From NCBI GenBank assembly GCA_029251475.1, contig JAQXDF010000032.1:1-60419 (forward strand): a DNA stretch of 60,419 nucleotides. The letters are read 5' to 3'. Shown piece by piece: positions 49,707 through 58,967 of this stretch (positions within the stretch are counted from its first letter, which is position 1; the number at the start of each line of letters is the position of its first letter). Both the position numbers and the translations under genes were made by a program. The notes beneath the pieces are model-generated. The model was not told the DNA's origin. It saw only the letters and a list, made by a program, of their open reading frames with translations, and did no database searches. The DNA comes from Rickettsiaceae bacterium (lineage in GTDB: Bacteria; Pseudomonadota; Alphaproteobacteria; Rickettsiales; Rickettsiaceae).

Positions 49707-50324
49707 GTGACGAAAATTGTTAAATCAAAATACAAAGCTAGTAGAAGACTCGGAACAAGTATATGGGGCGATGGCAAAGATCCAGTGCACACTAGAAATT
49801 TCCGCCCAGGCCAACATGGACCAACAGGAAGAGTAAAAACTTCTGATTATGGTGATCACCTACATGCTAAGCAAATTGTAAAAGCACATTATGGTAGAGT
49901 AACTGAAAAGCAATTTAGAAATACTTTTGCACTTGCCAATAAAATGAAAGGAAATACTGCTGAAAATTTCGCAGGACTACTTGAAAAAAGACTAGATATC
50001 ATTGTTTATAGAATGAATTTGGCTCCAACTATTTTTGCTGCAAGACAATTAGTTTCTCATGGAAATGTTAAAGTTAATGGGAAAAAAGTGAATATTCCAA
50101 GCCAGAGACTATCTGAAGGAGATACAGTTGAATTGAAAGATTCTGCTAAGCAAATAGCTGTATATATGGAAGCGGCTCAGAAACAAGATAAAGCTGTTCC
50201 AGAATATTTATCAATGGATCCAGCTGCTATGTCAGGAGTATTCATCAGAACTCCAATGATTTCTGATATACCTTATCCATTCCAAGCTAACTTTGGTAAA
50301 ATTATCGAGTATTACTCTCACTAA
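49707..50324 (+). CDS. rpsD: 30S ribosomal protein S4
   Basis: 205 aa. [37 protein letters not shown], and the S4 RNA-binding motif ([37 protein letters not shown]) identify it. The start is GTG. It is transcribed alone from a near-consensus promoter and ended by a hairpin terminator, the usual stand-alone arrangement in Rickettsiales. Confidence 0.97.
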   Translation: MTKIVKSKYKASRRLGTSIWGDGKDPVHTRNFRPGQHGPTGRVKTSDYGDHLHAKQIVKAHYGRVTEKQFRNTFALANKMKGNTAENFAGLLEKRLDIIVYRMNLAPTIFAARQLVSHGNVKVNGKKVNIPSQRLSEGDTVELKDSAKQIAVYMEAAQKQDKAVPEYLSMDPAAMSGVFIRTPMISDIPYPFQANFGKIIEYYSH

Positions 50325-50384
50325 TAATACCACTCTGATTACATCTGCCTTGTGTAGCGTAATTCAGAATTTAGTATATACAAA

Positions 50385-50419
50385 AATAGGGGCTATTAAT
50401 TTAGCTCCTATTTTTTTTT
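50385..50419 (+). terminator. Rho-independent terminator of rpsD
   Basis: 10-bp stem (50385-50394 with 50403-50412, one G-U) followed by a run of T. The remaining gap to 50657 holds nothing recognisable. Confidence 0.85.
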
Positions 50420-50657
50420 ACTTACATTACCAGAGTCAATACATTCCATGCTATCATTGAATAAACTCCCAAGAGCGTCAAGTTATAGAGCTCTGAATGC
50501 CAAGACGATAGCTAGCCATACTCACCTGCATATATTAAAGACAGAATAATACCAACTGCCACCCAGATTTGGTTGCTATATAAATATAAGAACATTTGAC
50601 TTTATTCTGCAAAAGGAGTATTTTTTCTAGTAATAAATTATATATAAAGATAGTAAT

Positions 50658-51224
50658 ATGAGCAAAAAGCAAAAATATCCACTAATGCAAAAAGCAACTG
50701 CCGTATGGTTAGTAGATAACACCACTTTAACATTCGAACAAATAGCCAACTTTTGTGGCCTTCATAAGCTTGAAGTTCAAGGAATAGCAGATGGTGATGT
50801 TGCAACTGGTATTATGGGAGTTAGCCCTATAACTTCTGGCCAACTAGAGAAAGAAGAACTTGAGCGCTGCACTCTTGATCCAAAAACCCAGCTAACTTTA
50901 AAAGTTAGCGCAGCCTATGAATCTACAACTAAAAACAAAAAAAGAGCTAATTACACACCCATAGCTCGACGCCAGGATAAACCAGATGCAATTTATTGGT
51001 TGTTGAAAAATTTCCCAAATATTGCTGACACAACTATAATCAAATTGATCGGTACAACAAAAACTACTATTGCAGCTATTAGGGATCGTTCACACTGGAA
51101 CATGACTAATATACGTCAACGCGACCCTGTGTTGCTAGGAATTTGTAGCCAAATAGATCTTGACCGAGCTATAGAAAAAATTCGTCTTCAGGATGCTGAT
51201 AATACTACAGACGAAACTAAATAA
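50658..51224 (+). CDS. DUF1013-family alphaproteobacterial regulator
   Basis: 188 aa. MQKATAVWLVDNTTLTFEQI starts the family domain. It has a helix-turn-helix-like segment (FEQIANFCGLHKLEVQGIAD) and a conserved core DKPDAIYWLLKNFPNIADTT followed by ISKLIGTTK-type HTH (IIKLIGTTKTTIAAIRDRSH). DUF1013 proteins are nearly universal in Alphaproteobacteria and behave like transcription factors that work with RNA polymerase. The gene is alone, with a perfect 11-bp hairpin after it. Confidence 0.85.
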   Translation: MSKKQKYPLMQKATAVWLVDNTTLTFEQIANFCGLHKLEVQGIADGDVATGIMGVSPITSGQLEKEELERCTLDPKTQLTLKVSAAYESTTKNKKRANYTPIARRQDKPDAIYWLLKNFPNIADTTIIKLIGTTKTTIAAIRDRSHWNMTNIRQRDPVLLGICSQIDLDRAIEKIRLQDADNTTDETK

Positions 51225-51242
51225 CCATCTCCTCTTTACGCA

Positions 51243-51272
51243 TGTCAGGTTTAATTAAATTTAAACCTGACA
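51243..51272 (+). terminator. Hairpin after the DUF1013 gene
   Basis: Perfect 11-bp stem (51243-51253 with 51262-51272) beginning 18 bp after the stop. It lacks a T run, so it may be a processing or Rho-dependent end. Confidence 0.5.
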
Positions 51273-51355
51273 CAATCTATAGGGCGTTATAATCCCCACG
51301 CATCTTTAAGCAACAATAGAAATTTTATACTATAGTAAAATAAGTCTAACGAGCC

Positions 51356-51545
51356 TACGCAACTTCTACTTAAAAAAAGATAGACAATATTCCAAGTGAA
51401 AAATTTGTATATATCGATGAAAGAGACATAGAGAAACTAAACTACCAGACACGACCTACAGTAATAGCAGCAACACATAAATATCTTATAGAGCTGCAAC
51501 GCTCTAATACAAGGATAAACGCTTCTGGGGCGCTCTATCTGCATT
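51356..51545 (+). pseudogene. Decayed IS630-type transposase fragment
   Basis: No start codon and no complete ORF. In frame from 51374 the plus strand reads IDNIPSEKFVYIDERDIEKL, then NYQTRPTVIAATHKYLIELQ, then RSNTRINASGALYLHLI. This resembles the IS630-family DDE transposase block around its first or second catalytic Asp (VYxDE ... YQSRP ... RxNxxGAL). A further piece (NFYLKK) sits just upstream in another frame, joined at an A7 run. No terminal inverted repeats or TA duplication could be found. Assigned by eye, so moderate confidence. Confidence 0.5.
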
Positions 51546-53323
51546 TAATTGGCATTACTATCCTGTTTTACAAGATCTATTCCAGTAACGTTATTTATAC
51601 GAGCTTGATCAAGCAAAATATTGGCAATAGAAGCTCTTGTGAAATCTAAGTATTCTAGTTTAGTGCTACTTAAATCTGTATTTAAAAATTTAGCTCCAGA
51701 TAACTTTGAATTAATAATTTCTGTACCAAATAAAGATGTTTTGGTAAAATCAGCATTACGCAAATCAGAATCAATAAATTTACAATTTCTAAGAACTGCA
51801 TCGTTAAATTTGGTACCAACTAATATCGACTCTTGAAAATTAGTCTCACTAATATTGATTTTGGACAAATCTAAATATGACATATTCAAATTAGATAAAT
51901 TTTTTGTTGCAAATAGATCTTCCATATTGGCAATATTAGTACTACTGACAACCCGTGAAAAACCCTTATTGTTGAAGATAATATTACGAACAAATGGAGA
52001 ATTAATGATAACTATAGCTATGCCATCCACACTCCTTACTTGTGAGTTTTTTATAGGTGAGTTATTAAATAGAGCGCTTTGAAAATCACAATTAATTATT
52101 GCTATTTTATTTAATTGCGAAGATGAAAAGCTAACTCTTTGAATTTTGGAGTTTCTAAAAATAGACTCAAGTAAATTGGTTTTGTAAAAACTACTATCTT
52201 CAAAATTATAATTATCAAACTGAGCCCCTCTTAAATCAACATCCGCGAATGATAATTTAACGCCATTTCCATTTTCAAAAATAGAATTTTCAATCACCGA
52301 ATTTGACACCTTCATATCATTGATAGCAGCACCTTGAAAACCGTTATTTTTTCCTTTGATATTTTCTAGAACTAATTTAGAAATTTTAGATCCTAAAAAT
52401 TTTGTATCTTCCAATACACTATCCTGCATGGACGTGTTCATGAAATTAGAATTTACCATTGAAGTATTTTTTAACAAACAGCCTTTATTAAAACTAACAT
52501 TATTTAATATAGAATTCTTCATAGATACATGAGAAAAATCCGCTTCTTCAAAGCTAACATCAACTAAACCAACTTGATTCATAATTCCTTGCGCAAAATC
52601 GGTTTTAATAAACTTTACATCTTGAATTTTTGTTCCGCTCAAGTCAGACGATTCAAAACTACATCCATGAACTGTGCTCTTCGATATATTAGCATCTCTA
52701 ATATCAACTCCAAAAAACCCTGTATTTTTAATGTTCGATCCTGATAGATTAATAGAAACTAAATTAGCTCTCTGAAAGTCCACATCATCTATGGTCATAT
52801 TTTCCATATGAGCATTTTTTAAGTTGATGCTATCTAGCTTTGAATTTTTTATTTTCACTTCTTTAAAATAAGATTCTTCAAAGTTAGCATTTGATAAATT
52901 GGAATCTACAAAAGATGTATTACTAAAAATAGAACCTTGAAAGTAAACGCCATGAGCGTCTAAGGAATTAAAGTTCACCCCTGAAAAATCACTATCTATC
53001 ATTGCAGCACCAGCAACCATGATATTTTTTAAATTTGCATTTGAAAAATTAACTCTGTCTATCTCAGCCTCACTTAAATCAACTCCAGATAAATCAACAC
53101 CTGATAAGTTAACGTTGATTAGCTTTAAACCCTTGAGATTAGTGCCATAAATACCTTTTAAATCAATAGAACTTCCATTGCTTCTTTGCTCTACTATATA
53201 TTGCTTAATTTGATCGCTTTGAGCTTCAGTTAATTTACCAGATAAAGCAACTTCTTTTTCTCCGCACCCGGCTAAACATAGAGCAACAATCAAGATCAAT
53301 GACTGTATAGATAGTTTTATCAT
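51545..53323 (-). CDS. Pentapeptide-repeat lipoprotein
   Basis: 592 aa. A lipoprotein signal (SLILIVALCLAGC, Cys near residue 20) is followed by a short helical region, then essentially continuous pentapeptide repeats of A(N/D)LXX type, for example LINVNLSGVDLSGVDLSEAE and SNANFEESYFKEVKIKNSKL. These fold as a long right-handed beta helix. Some pentapeptide proteins mimic DNA, but this one would sit in the periplasm or outer membrane, so a surface or adhesive role is more likely (inference). It starts 14 bp after ntrX on the same strand and is probably in the dusB-ntrY-ntrX unit. Confidence 0.88.
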   Translation of the reverse strand: MIKLSIQSLILIVALCLAGCGEKEVALSGKLTEAQSDQIKQYIVEQRSNGSSIDLKGIYGTNLKGLKLINVNLSGVDLSGVDLSEAEIDRVNFSNANLKNIMVAGAAMIDSDFSGVNFNSLDAHGVYFQGSIFSNTSFVDSNLSNANFEESYFKEVKIKNSKLDSINLKNAHMENMTIDDVDFQRANLVSINLSGSNIKNTGFFGVDIRDANISKSTVHGCSFESSDLSGTKIQDVKFIKTDFAQGIMNQVGLVDVSFEEADFSHVSMKNSILNNVSFNKGCLLKNTSMVNSNFMNTSMQDSVLEDTKFLGSKISKLVLENIKGKNNGFQGAAINDMKVSNSVIENSIFENGNGVKLSFADVDLRGAQFDNYNFEDSSFYKTNLLESIFRNSKIQRVSFSSSQLNKIAIINCDFQSALFNNSPIKNSQVRSVDGIAIVIINSPFVRNIIFNNKGFSRVVSSTNIANMEDLFATKNLSNLNMSYLDLSKINISETNFQESILVGTKFNDAVLRNCKFIDSDLRNADFTKTSLFGTEIINSKLSGAKFLNTDLSSTKLEYLDFTRASIANILLDQARINNVTGIDLVKQDSNAN

Positions 53324-53337
53324 GCCTAAAATAACCT

Positions 53338-54744
53338 TTAACCCTCAATTTCCATAGAGTTTTCAACATCTTTGTTATTTGCTGCATGTATGCATAAAGT
53401 TTTAAGCTTTCTATGTAAAGCAGAACGTTCCATACCAACAAAAGTTGAAGTTTTAGATATATTACTATTAAAGCGATTCATTTGAGCGGTCAAATACTTT
53501 CTTTCAAAAACCTCGCGAGCCTCTCGAAGCGGCATTGACATCATGTCTAAATTAGTATCAGGCTTAGAAATTTTCACGCTATTATTAATAATATCCTGCG
53601 GTAGCATCTCTGATTTTATTTGATCTCCTCCTGCGCTTGGAGGGTTCATGATCAGCGTCCACTCAATGACATTACGTAATTGACGAACATTACCAGGCCA
53701 GTTATACGCCTGAAGAGCCGCAATTGCTTCATCAGAAAACTCTCTCTCTTTTAAGCCTGAGAATTTTGATAATTGATTAACAAAATATCTCACTAACAAA
53801 GCGATATCATCTTTTCTCTCATACAATAATGGAACGGAAAGCGGAACTACATTTAATCTGTAATATAAATCCTGTCTAAAGCACCCTTGTTCTATTTCTG
53901 CGGGTAAATCTTTTGTAGTAGAAGTTATCAAACGCACATTAAGAGGAATTTTTTTGTTATCAGCTTTTACTAATGTCTGATCTTTTAAAAATTTTAACAG
54001 CATATTTTGTGATGCATCAGGTAAATCTCCCACTTCATCAATATATAATGTACCATTATTAGCAGCCTCTAGCACACTGACTCTTTTATCATTTCTATCG
54101 CTGTCACCAAACAACTCTTGCTGTATCTTGTTAGCATTCATTGAAGTTGGACTAAATACTATGAAGGGTCCATTAGCTCTTTTAGATTTTTTGTGTATAA
54201 CCCTAGATACCAGCTCTTTTCCGCTACCTATAGCACCATGAATCATTATTCTTCCAGAGGTTGGTGCAACTTTCTCTATTTCTGTTTTTAACCTTGCCGT
54301 AATAGAAGAATTGCCTATAAATTCAGTTTTATCTATTACTTTTGTCTTTAAATCAATATTTTCTCTGCGTAACTTTGCTGCTTCACATGCTCTTTTTAGA
54401 ACAATCATTAATTTATCATGAGTAAATGGCTTTTCTAAATAATCATAAGCACCCATTTTAGTAGCACTAACTGCTGTTTCAATAGTTCCATGTCCACTAA
54501 TAACTACGACTGGCATTAGCGGATATTGCTTTTTGACAATTTCTAAAATACCAAGGCCGTCTAGATCGCTTCCTTGCAACCAAATATCTAGAATAATAGC
54601 ATTTGGAGTTTTCTCTTCTATTGCTTTGAAAGCTTGTTCGCTGCCAGCTGCTGATCTACTTCCAAAACCTTCTTCTTTTAAAATATGAGAAATTATATCC
54701 CTTATATCCGCTTCATCGTCAATAATAAGAACATCTAATGCCAT
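53338..54744 (-). CDS. ntrX: NtrX-type response regulator (AAA+)
   Basis: 468 aa from the chosen start. Receiver domain with [18 protein letters not shown] and phosphoacceptor in [18 protein letters not shown]+ domain: Walker [21 protein letters not shown], Walker [14 protein letters not shown] and [13 protein letters not shown]-terminal Fis-type HTH ([19 protein letters not shown]). Between [17 protein letters not shown] and the Walker B the sigma-54-contact loop GAFTGA is absent, so it probably works without sigma-54, as described for NtrX of some other alphaproteobacteria. The frame is open 12 codons further up; [10 protein letters not shown] is the family start. Its kinase gene ntrY is upstream on the same strand. 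Confidence 0.92.
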   Translation of the reverse strand: MALDVLIIDDEADIRDIISHILKEEGFGSRSAAGSEQAFKAIEEKTPNAIILDIWLQGSDLDGLGILEIVKKQYPLMPVVVISGHGTIETAVSATKMGAYDYLEKPFTHDKLMIVLKRACEAAKLRRENIDLKTKVIDKTEFIGNSSITARLKTEIEKVAPTSGRIMIHGAIGSGKELVSRVIHKKSKRANGPFIVFSPTSMNANKIQQELFGDSDRNDKRVSVLEAANNGTLYIDEVGDLPDASQNMLLKFLKDQTLVKADNKKIPLNVRLITSTTKDLPAEIEQGCFRQDLYYRLNVVPLSVPLLYERKDDIALLVRYFVNQLSKFSGLKEREFSDEAIAALQAYNWPGNVRQLRNVIEWTLIMNPPSAGGDQIKSEMLPQDIINNSVKISKPDTNLDMMSMPLREAREVFERKYLTAQMNRFNSNISKTSTFVGMERSALHRKLKTLCIHAANNKDVENSMEIEG

Positions 54745-55008
54745 ACTGTTTACTCCATATAAACTTATATAATTTAACAACTTAAAGCCTGGGCTCTTTA
54801 CCTGTATTGAAAAAATAGTTACTTCTCTTTACGATTAGTGAATAAAAAGTTTATAACTTCACTATATTTTAATTTGCCCCTCGTAAAAACAGCTTATATA
54901 AAAAATTTAGCCCCTCAATAACAAGAAAGCAACAGTTTTAATGATTAATAATTGCATATCACCACCTTTTTTATTGCAAAATAGTTAATAACGAATGAAG
55001 CTTAATGT

Positions 55009-56829
55009 TTATTTTAACTTTATCTTTAACTCAGACACGCTAAATATTAACTCTATTCTTCCGCCGCCATACACATTATTAGAAACCCTCATCTCTCCAA
55101 AGTGATCTAAAGATATACGATCCACTATTGCAAGCCCCAAACCAGTACCTTTTGATTTAGTAGTAACGTAAGCTTCTTTAGCTGATGATAATAATTTATC
55201 ACTAAACCCAGGGCCATTATCCATTACAGCAATACTTAAACGGTCTCCATCTATATTTAGTTCAACCTTAATCCGCTTATTACTGCACGAATGATCAAAA
55301 GACTCCTCAGCATTGAGTAGGAGATTTACTATAGCGGCATTTATTTGAGCTATGTCACAGACAAAATCAAAACTCTTTTCATTGAAAGAAAACTGATAGT
55401 CAATAGTATCATTAATAAGCTTCCTTGATTCTATTAAATCATTTATCATAGAAACTATTTCACATAGTGTAAAACTAGGAGAAGGAAGCCTAGCAAACTC
55501 TACGAATTCAGACACAATATTCTTGATGTTATTAGAATGTTTCAAGATATTTTGGCTACATTTTACAAATGTCTCTTTATCAGACACTTCGTCTGCAAAT
55601 TTTTTGATCAAAAGGTCGGCTGAGAGCTGGATTGGAGTTAATGGGTTTTTAATTTCATGCGCTACTCTACGGGCTACATCCGACCATGCAAGGGAACGTT
55701 GCGCCACTGCCAAATCTTTTTGCTGGCGATTTAGTTGGTTTACCATTCGATTAAACGCAGAAGATAAAACCTTTACTTCATCTTTTTTTAAACCTTCAAG
55801 TGGCACTTCTGCCGATAGATCACCATTTTTAACGCGCTCTGCTGCCTTTACCAATTCCCTAATAGGTGACACAATACTATTTGAAAATGACCTACCCCAA
55901 ATAATGGCTACAACTAACAGAATTAAACTTAGCAAAATAAATACAACAGAGAATTTAACCTGCATCGAAAAAAGATTATCTCGAAGCCTAAAATACTCTC
56001 CAGCCGCTCCGTTAGTTTGATCTATATGATCAATAATCTTAGAATCAACTAGCCTACCAATTAATAGATAGGTGTCATTATAATCTCTCAGCTTAATTAA
56101 TATACGAATCTTTGTTGGGTCAGAATTTATTTGAATAATCTCGCCTTGGTCAGCTCGTTCAATTAGCCTTGAAGGAATAGTCAAAAAAGATAAGGAAAAA
56201 CTTAAATTGGTTTGAGCTAAGATATTGTTAGTATCTTTTTGGAACACTATAGCCTCATCAATTGAGCGCATTTCGGCTTGAGCATTTAGAACTTTCGAGA
56301 ATAATTCAGCATTATGTATTAAATCATAATACATAGCACTTAAATCATCAGATACAGAGATAGCAGTTTCCTTAATTTGCAATACATGCTCTGCTATATA
56401 AGACTCACCAACGCTAACTGATTGATCTAATACCTTGGATATTTTTTTATCAAACCAGGCTTCAATTCCAAAGTTAAAAAAATACGTAGAAAACACAGCT
56501 ACAACAATAGTTGGCAATGCAGCTCCTATACTAAAAGCAACTATTATACGTTTTCTTAATCTAGAAGCTCCACTATTTGGATTTTTACTAAATACAAATA
56601 TCTCTGAAGCTTTGTTGTTTGCTAACAATATGCATAAAACTAGAAGAATAACTAAACTAGTAAGCAAAAAACTTAAAGTATATATAGGATCAGGCTTATT
56701 TAAGAAAAAATCTTCATAAACAAAAAACACCCCTATCCCCAAAATAACTATTAGAGCTAAAAATATTACATGAACTAAGCTGTTGTTTAATAAGCGCTTT
56801 GCAATCATTTTCAAATTGTTTTTTAACAT
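55009..56829 (-). CDS. ntrY: NtrY-type sensor histidine kinase
   Basis: 606 aa. Membrane helices in the N-terminal third (VHVIFLALIVILGIGVFFVY, LVILLVLCILLAN and others), a periplasmic loop, another helix (FSVVFILLSLILLVVAIIWG), a HAMP domain, then the H-box VARRVAHEIKNPLTPIQLSA, N-box NAAIVNLLLNAEES, MDNGPGFSD and GTGLGLAIVDRI. This is NtrY, the kinase of NtrX. It is shorter than free-living NtrY (~730 aa) and seems to lack the PAS domain. An ATG three codons further up is also possible. Confidence 0.93.
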   Translation of the reverse strand: MLKNNLKMIAKRLLNNSLVHVIFLALIVILGIGVFFVYEDFFLNKPDPIYTLSFLLTSLVILLVLCILLANNKASEIFVFSKNPNSGASRLRKRIIVAFSIGAALPTIVVAVFSTYFFNFGIEAWFDKKISKVLDQSVSVGESYIAEHVLQIKETAISVSDDLSAMYYDLIHNAELFSKVLNAQAEMRSIDEAIVFQKDTNNILAQTNLSFSLSFLTIPSRLIERADQGEIIQINSDPTKIRILIKLRDYNDTYLLIGRLVDSKIIDHIDQTNGAAGEYFRLRDNLFSMQVKFSVVFILLSLILLVVAIIWGRSFSNSIVSPIRELVKAAERVKNGDLSAEVPLEGLKKDEVKVLSSAFNRMVNQLNRQQKDLAVAQRSLAWSDVARRVAHEIKNPLTPIQLSADLLIKKFADEVSDKETFVKCSQNILKHSNNIKNIVSEFVEFARLPSPSFTLCEIVSMINDLIESRKLINDTIDYQFSFNEKSFDFVCDIAQINAAIVNLLLNAEESFDHSCSNKRIKVELNIDGDRLSIAVMDNGPGFSDKLLSSAKEAYVTTKSKGTGLGLAIVDRISLDHFGEMRVSNNVYGGGRIELIFSVSELKIKLK

Positions 56830-56851
56830 AATAAACATTCATACCAGTTAG

Positions 56852-57106
56852 TTAGTCAATATTGAATTCCTGCATTTTTTTTCTTAAAGTATTGCGGTTA
56901 ATTCCAAGAATGCGCGATGCCTTTACTTGAACACCATCAACATAGCTAAGTGTTTTTTTTATCAGAACTTTCTCTACTTCTTTTACAACCAAGTTATATA
57001 AACCAGATTCAGGGCAATCTCCGGCATGCATTTCAAAAAATTGATCTAATTGATCTTCAATAGAGGATGATAAAGTTTTATTGTTTTTATTATTAATCAT
57101 AATCAA
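56852..57106 (-). CDS. Fis/NtrC-type HTH protein
   Basis: 84 aa. The C-terminal third is a Fis-type helix-turn-helix (KASRILGINRNTLRKKMQEF), and the region before it (LYNLVVKEVEKVLIKKTLSY) matches the NtrC/Fis dimerisation helices. Small free-standing Fis-like proteins can bend DNA or be remnants of NtrC. In free-living alphaproteobacteria the order is dusB(nifR3)-ntrB-ntrC-ntrY-ntrX; here ntrB and the rest of ntrC are missing and only this HTH is left between dusB and ntrY. It overlaps dusB by four bases. Confidence 0.82.
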   Translation of the reverse strand: MIMINNKNNKTLSSSIEDQLDQFFEMHAGDCPESGLYNLVVKEVEKVLIKKTLSYVDGVQVKASRILGINRNTLRKKMQEFNID

Positions 57107-58083
57107 ATCAGCGGTCCATAAAATTCATTAATCTTGTTTTTGACATCGGTAATACTACTTAGTTGATTAATACATGCACGAAACTCACCAGAATTAGGCA
57201 TCCCGCTACTATACCAACCTAAATGCTTTCTAGCCATTTTGACACCCACATCGTCTCCATAATGTTCTATCATGGCATCATAATGCTCAAGCACAACATT
57301 TAACTGCGTTTCTATACTAGGATCAGGCAATATTTTTCCATGCATTAAAAAATGAGCCACTTGAGAAATCAACCAAGGCTTGCCATAACACCCTCTTCCT
57401 ATCATTATGCCATCGGCTTTAGATTGCTTCAATGCTTCCATTGCGCTCTCTATACATACTATGTCACCGTTTGCAATCACTGGTATTTTTACGGCGTCTT
57501 TAACTTTAGAAATAGCTTGCCAATCAGACTTACCTTTATAAAACTGACATCTAGTGCGCCCATGAATAGTAATCATTTTTATACCGGCATCTTCTGCTAT
57601 TTTAGCCAACCTATCAGCATTTTTAGAAGAATCATCCCAACCAAGACGCATTTTAAGGGTCACAGGTATGTTAACTGACTTCACTGTTTCGTATAAAATT
57701 TGAGAGGCCAATTTTTCATCGCGCATAAGGGCTGATCCAGCAAACCCTCCTACTACCTTTTTAGCGGGGCATCCAAAATTTAAATCAATAATTTTAGCAC
57801 CCATATCTTCATTCATTTTTGCGGATTCTGCTATTACCGATGCTTCACAACCGGCCAGTTGAACGCAGGCTCTAGTTGCATCATTATCTTCACGATCAAT
57901 AGCACATTTTTTTAAGGATTGGTGACTAAGAGCTATCATTGCACGGCTTGCAACCATTTCTGAAACCACTAAACCTGCGCCAAATTTTTTTACAAGCTTA
58001 CGATAAGGCAGATCCGTCACACCAGACATTGGCGCTAATATTACTGGGTTTGATAATTTTATATCATCAATCTGAATGTGCAT
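57103..58083 (-). CDS. dusB: tRNA-dihydrouridine synthase
   Basis: 326 aa TIM-barrel flavoenzyme. APMSGVTDLPYRKLVKKFGA, IDLNFGCPAKKVVGGFAGSA (active-site Cys), ITIHGRTRCQFYKGKSDW and IPVIANGDI plus MIGRGCYGKPW (FMN phosphate binding) are all present. It reduces uridine in tRNA D-loops. First gene of dusB-fis-like-ntrY-ntrX-pentapeptide lipoprotein. Confidence 0.95.
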   Translation of the reverse strand: MHIQIDDIKLSNPVILAPMSGVTDLPYRKLVKKFGAGLVVSEMVASRAMIALSHQSLKKCAIDREDNDATRACVQLAGCEASVIAESAKMNEDMGAKIIDLNFGCPAKKVVGGFAGSALMRDEKLASQILYETVKSVNIPVTLKMRLGWDDSSKNADRLAKIAEDAGIKMITIHGRTRCQFYKGKSDWQAISKVKDAVKIPVIANGDIVCIESAMEALKQSKADGIMIGRGCYGKPWLISQVAHFLMHGKILPDPSIETQLNVVLEHYDAMIEHYGDDVGVKMARKHLGWYSSGMPNSGEFRACINQLSSITDVKNKINEFYGPLI

Positions 58084-58282
58084 TTTGATTTTGCCTTATA
58101 CTTAAATAATCCTTATGGAACAGGGATTATAACATAATTTTTCAAAAATGCAGCATGATAATCACTATTCTGTAAGTGATACTATTCTCAAGAAAAGATC
58201 TGCATAAATAAAGTAATACAGCAAGTTAAAAAGTTGTTTGTAGAACTTAGAAAATAGCTGAATACACCAAAGATTCCTAAGT

Positions 58283-58966
58283 TTAGTTCAATAATATATT
58301 ATCTTTCCCCCTGCTATCACAATATAACACCAAAGATAGTTTGGTATAAATTATTACAAATACTAGTCCCATAATAGTAGAAAACCACTCACATATAACA
58401 AGCATCATTCCTGTAGTAGCAAATACACCACTTGTAGTTACTACTACATAAGCCCCAATTACTGATGGGCCAGTGAAGAATAATAAATACAGTGTCATCA
58501 TTATAGTGATATGAACTAATACCATTGCAATAGACTTATATGATTGATAATTATTACTATAAATCATATAAAATGACTGAAATCTTGTTGGTATAGAGTT
58601 TTGAAATAAAAACCTTGGCACAACAAAGACGTATCGTAAAAATAAAACAGGGACTAATATTATTATCCACCCCAGATGCAAGCTAACCGGAAAAGGCAAG
58701 CCAAGAAATAACACCAACACACCAAAAACTATATAATTTGTTTTTGAGATTTTTATATTCCCCTCAAATTCTTTTTTCAATAATTTTAACTGATTAGAAG
58801 AAAAGGTATTTTGGTATATTTTATAAAGATTAGAAACAAACACAATAATGATTGCATACCTAAACACTGTATTCACAACGCACAACCCTAAGAATATCTT
58901 CGAATTCTTAATGTCTCCAGATGCTATTACCCTATCTATCAGGCCAGTACTATACAGTAAAAACAA
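58283..58966 (-). CDS. Hypothetical multi-pass membrane protein
   Basis: 227 aa, five or six transmembrane helices (IFLGLCVVNTVFRYAIIIVF, IVFGVLVLFLGLPFPVSLHL, WIIILVPVLFLRYVFVV, MVLVHITIMMTLYLLFFT, and the last MMLVICEWFSTIMGLVFVII). No family recognised. The only start available is a TTG one base after the stop of the SUFU gene, so translation is probably coupled to that gene. This tight pairing suggests a joint role. The gap 58084-58282 before it holds only the dusB promoter region. Confidence 0.6.
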   Translation of the reverse strand: MFLLYSTGLIDRVIASGDIKNSKIFLGLCVVNTVFRYAIIIVFVSNLYKIYQNTFSSNQLKLLKKEFEGNIKISKTNYIVFGVLVLFLGLPFPVSLHLGWIIILVPVLFLRYVFVVPRFLFQNSIPTRFQSFYMIYSNNYQSYKSIAMVLVHITIMMTLYLLFFTGPSVIGAYVVVTTSGVFATTGMMLVICEWFSTIMGLVFVIIYTKLSLVLYCDSRGKDNILLN

Positions 58967-58967
58967 G

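Noticed and set aside
55523-56020. 165-aa plus-strand ORF
   Set aside because: Antisense to ntrY, whose kinase and HAMP motifs are clear.
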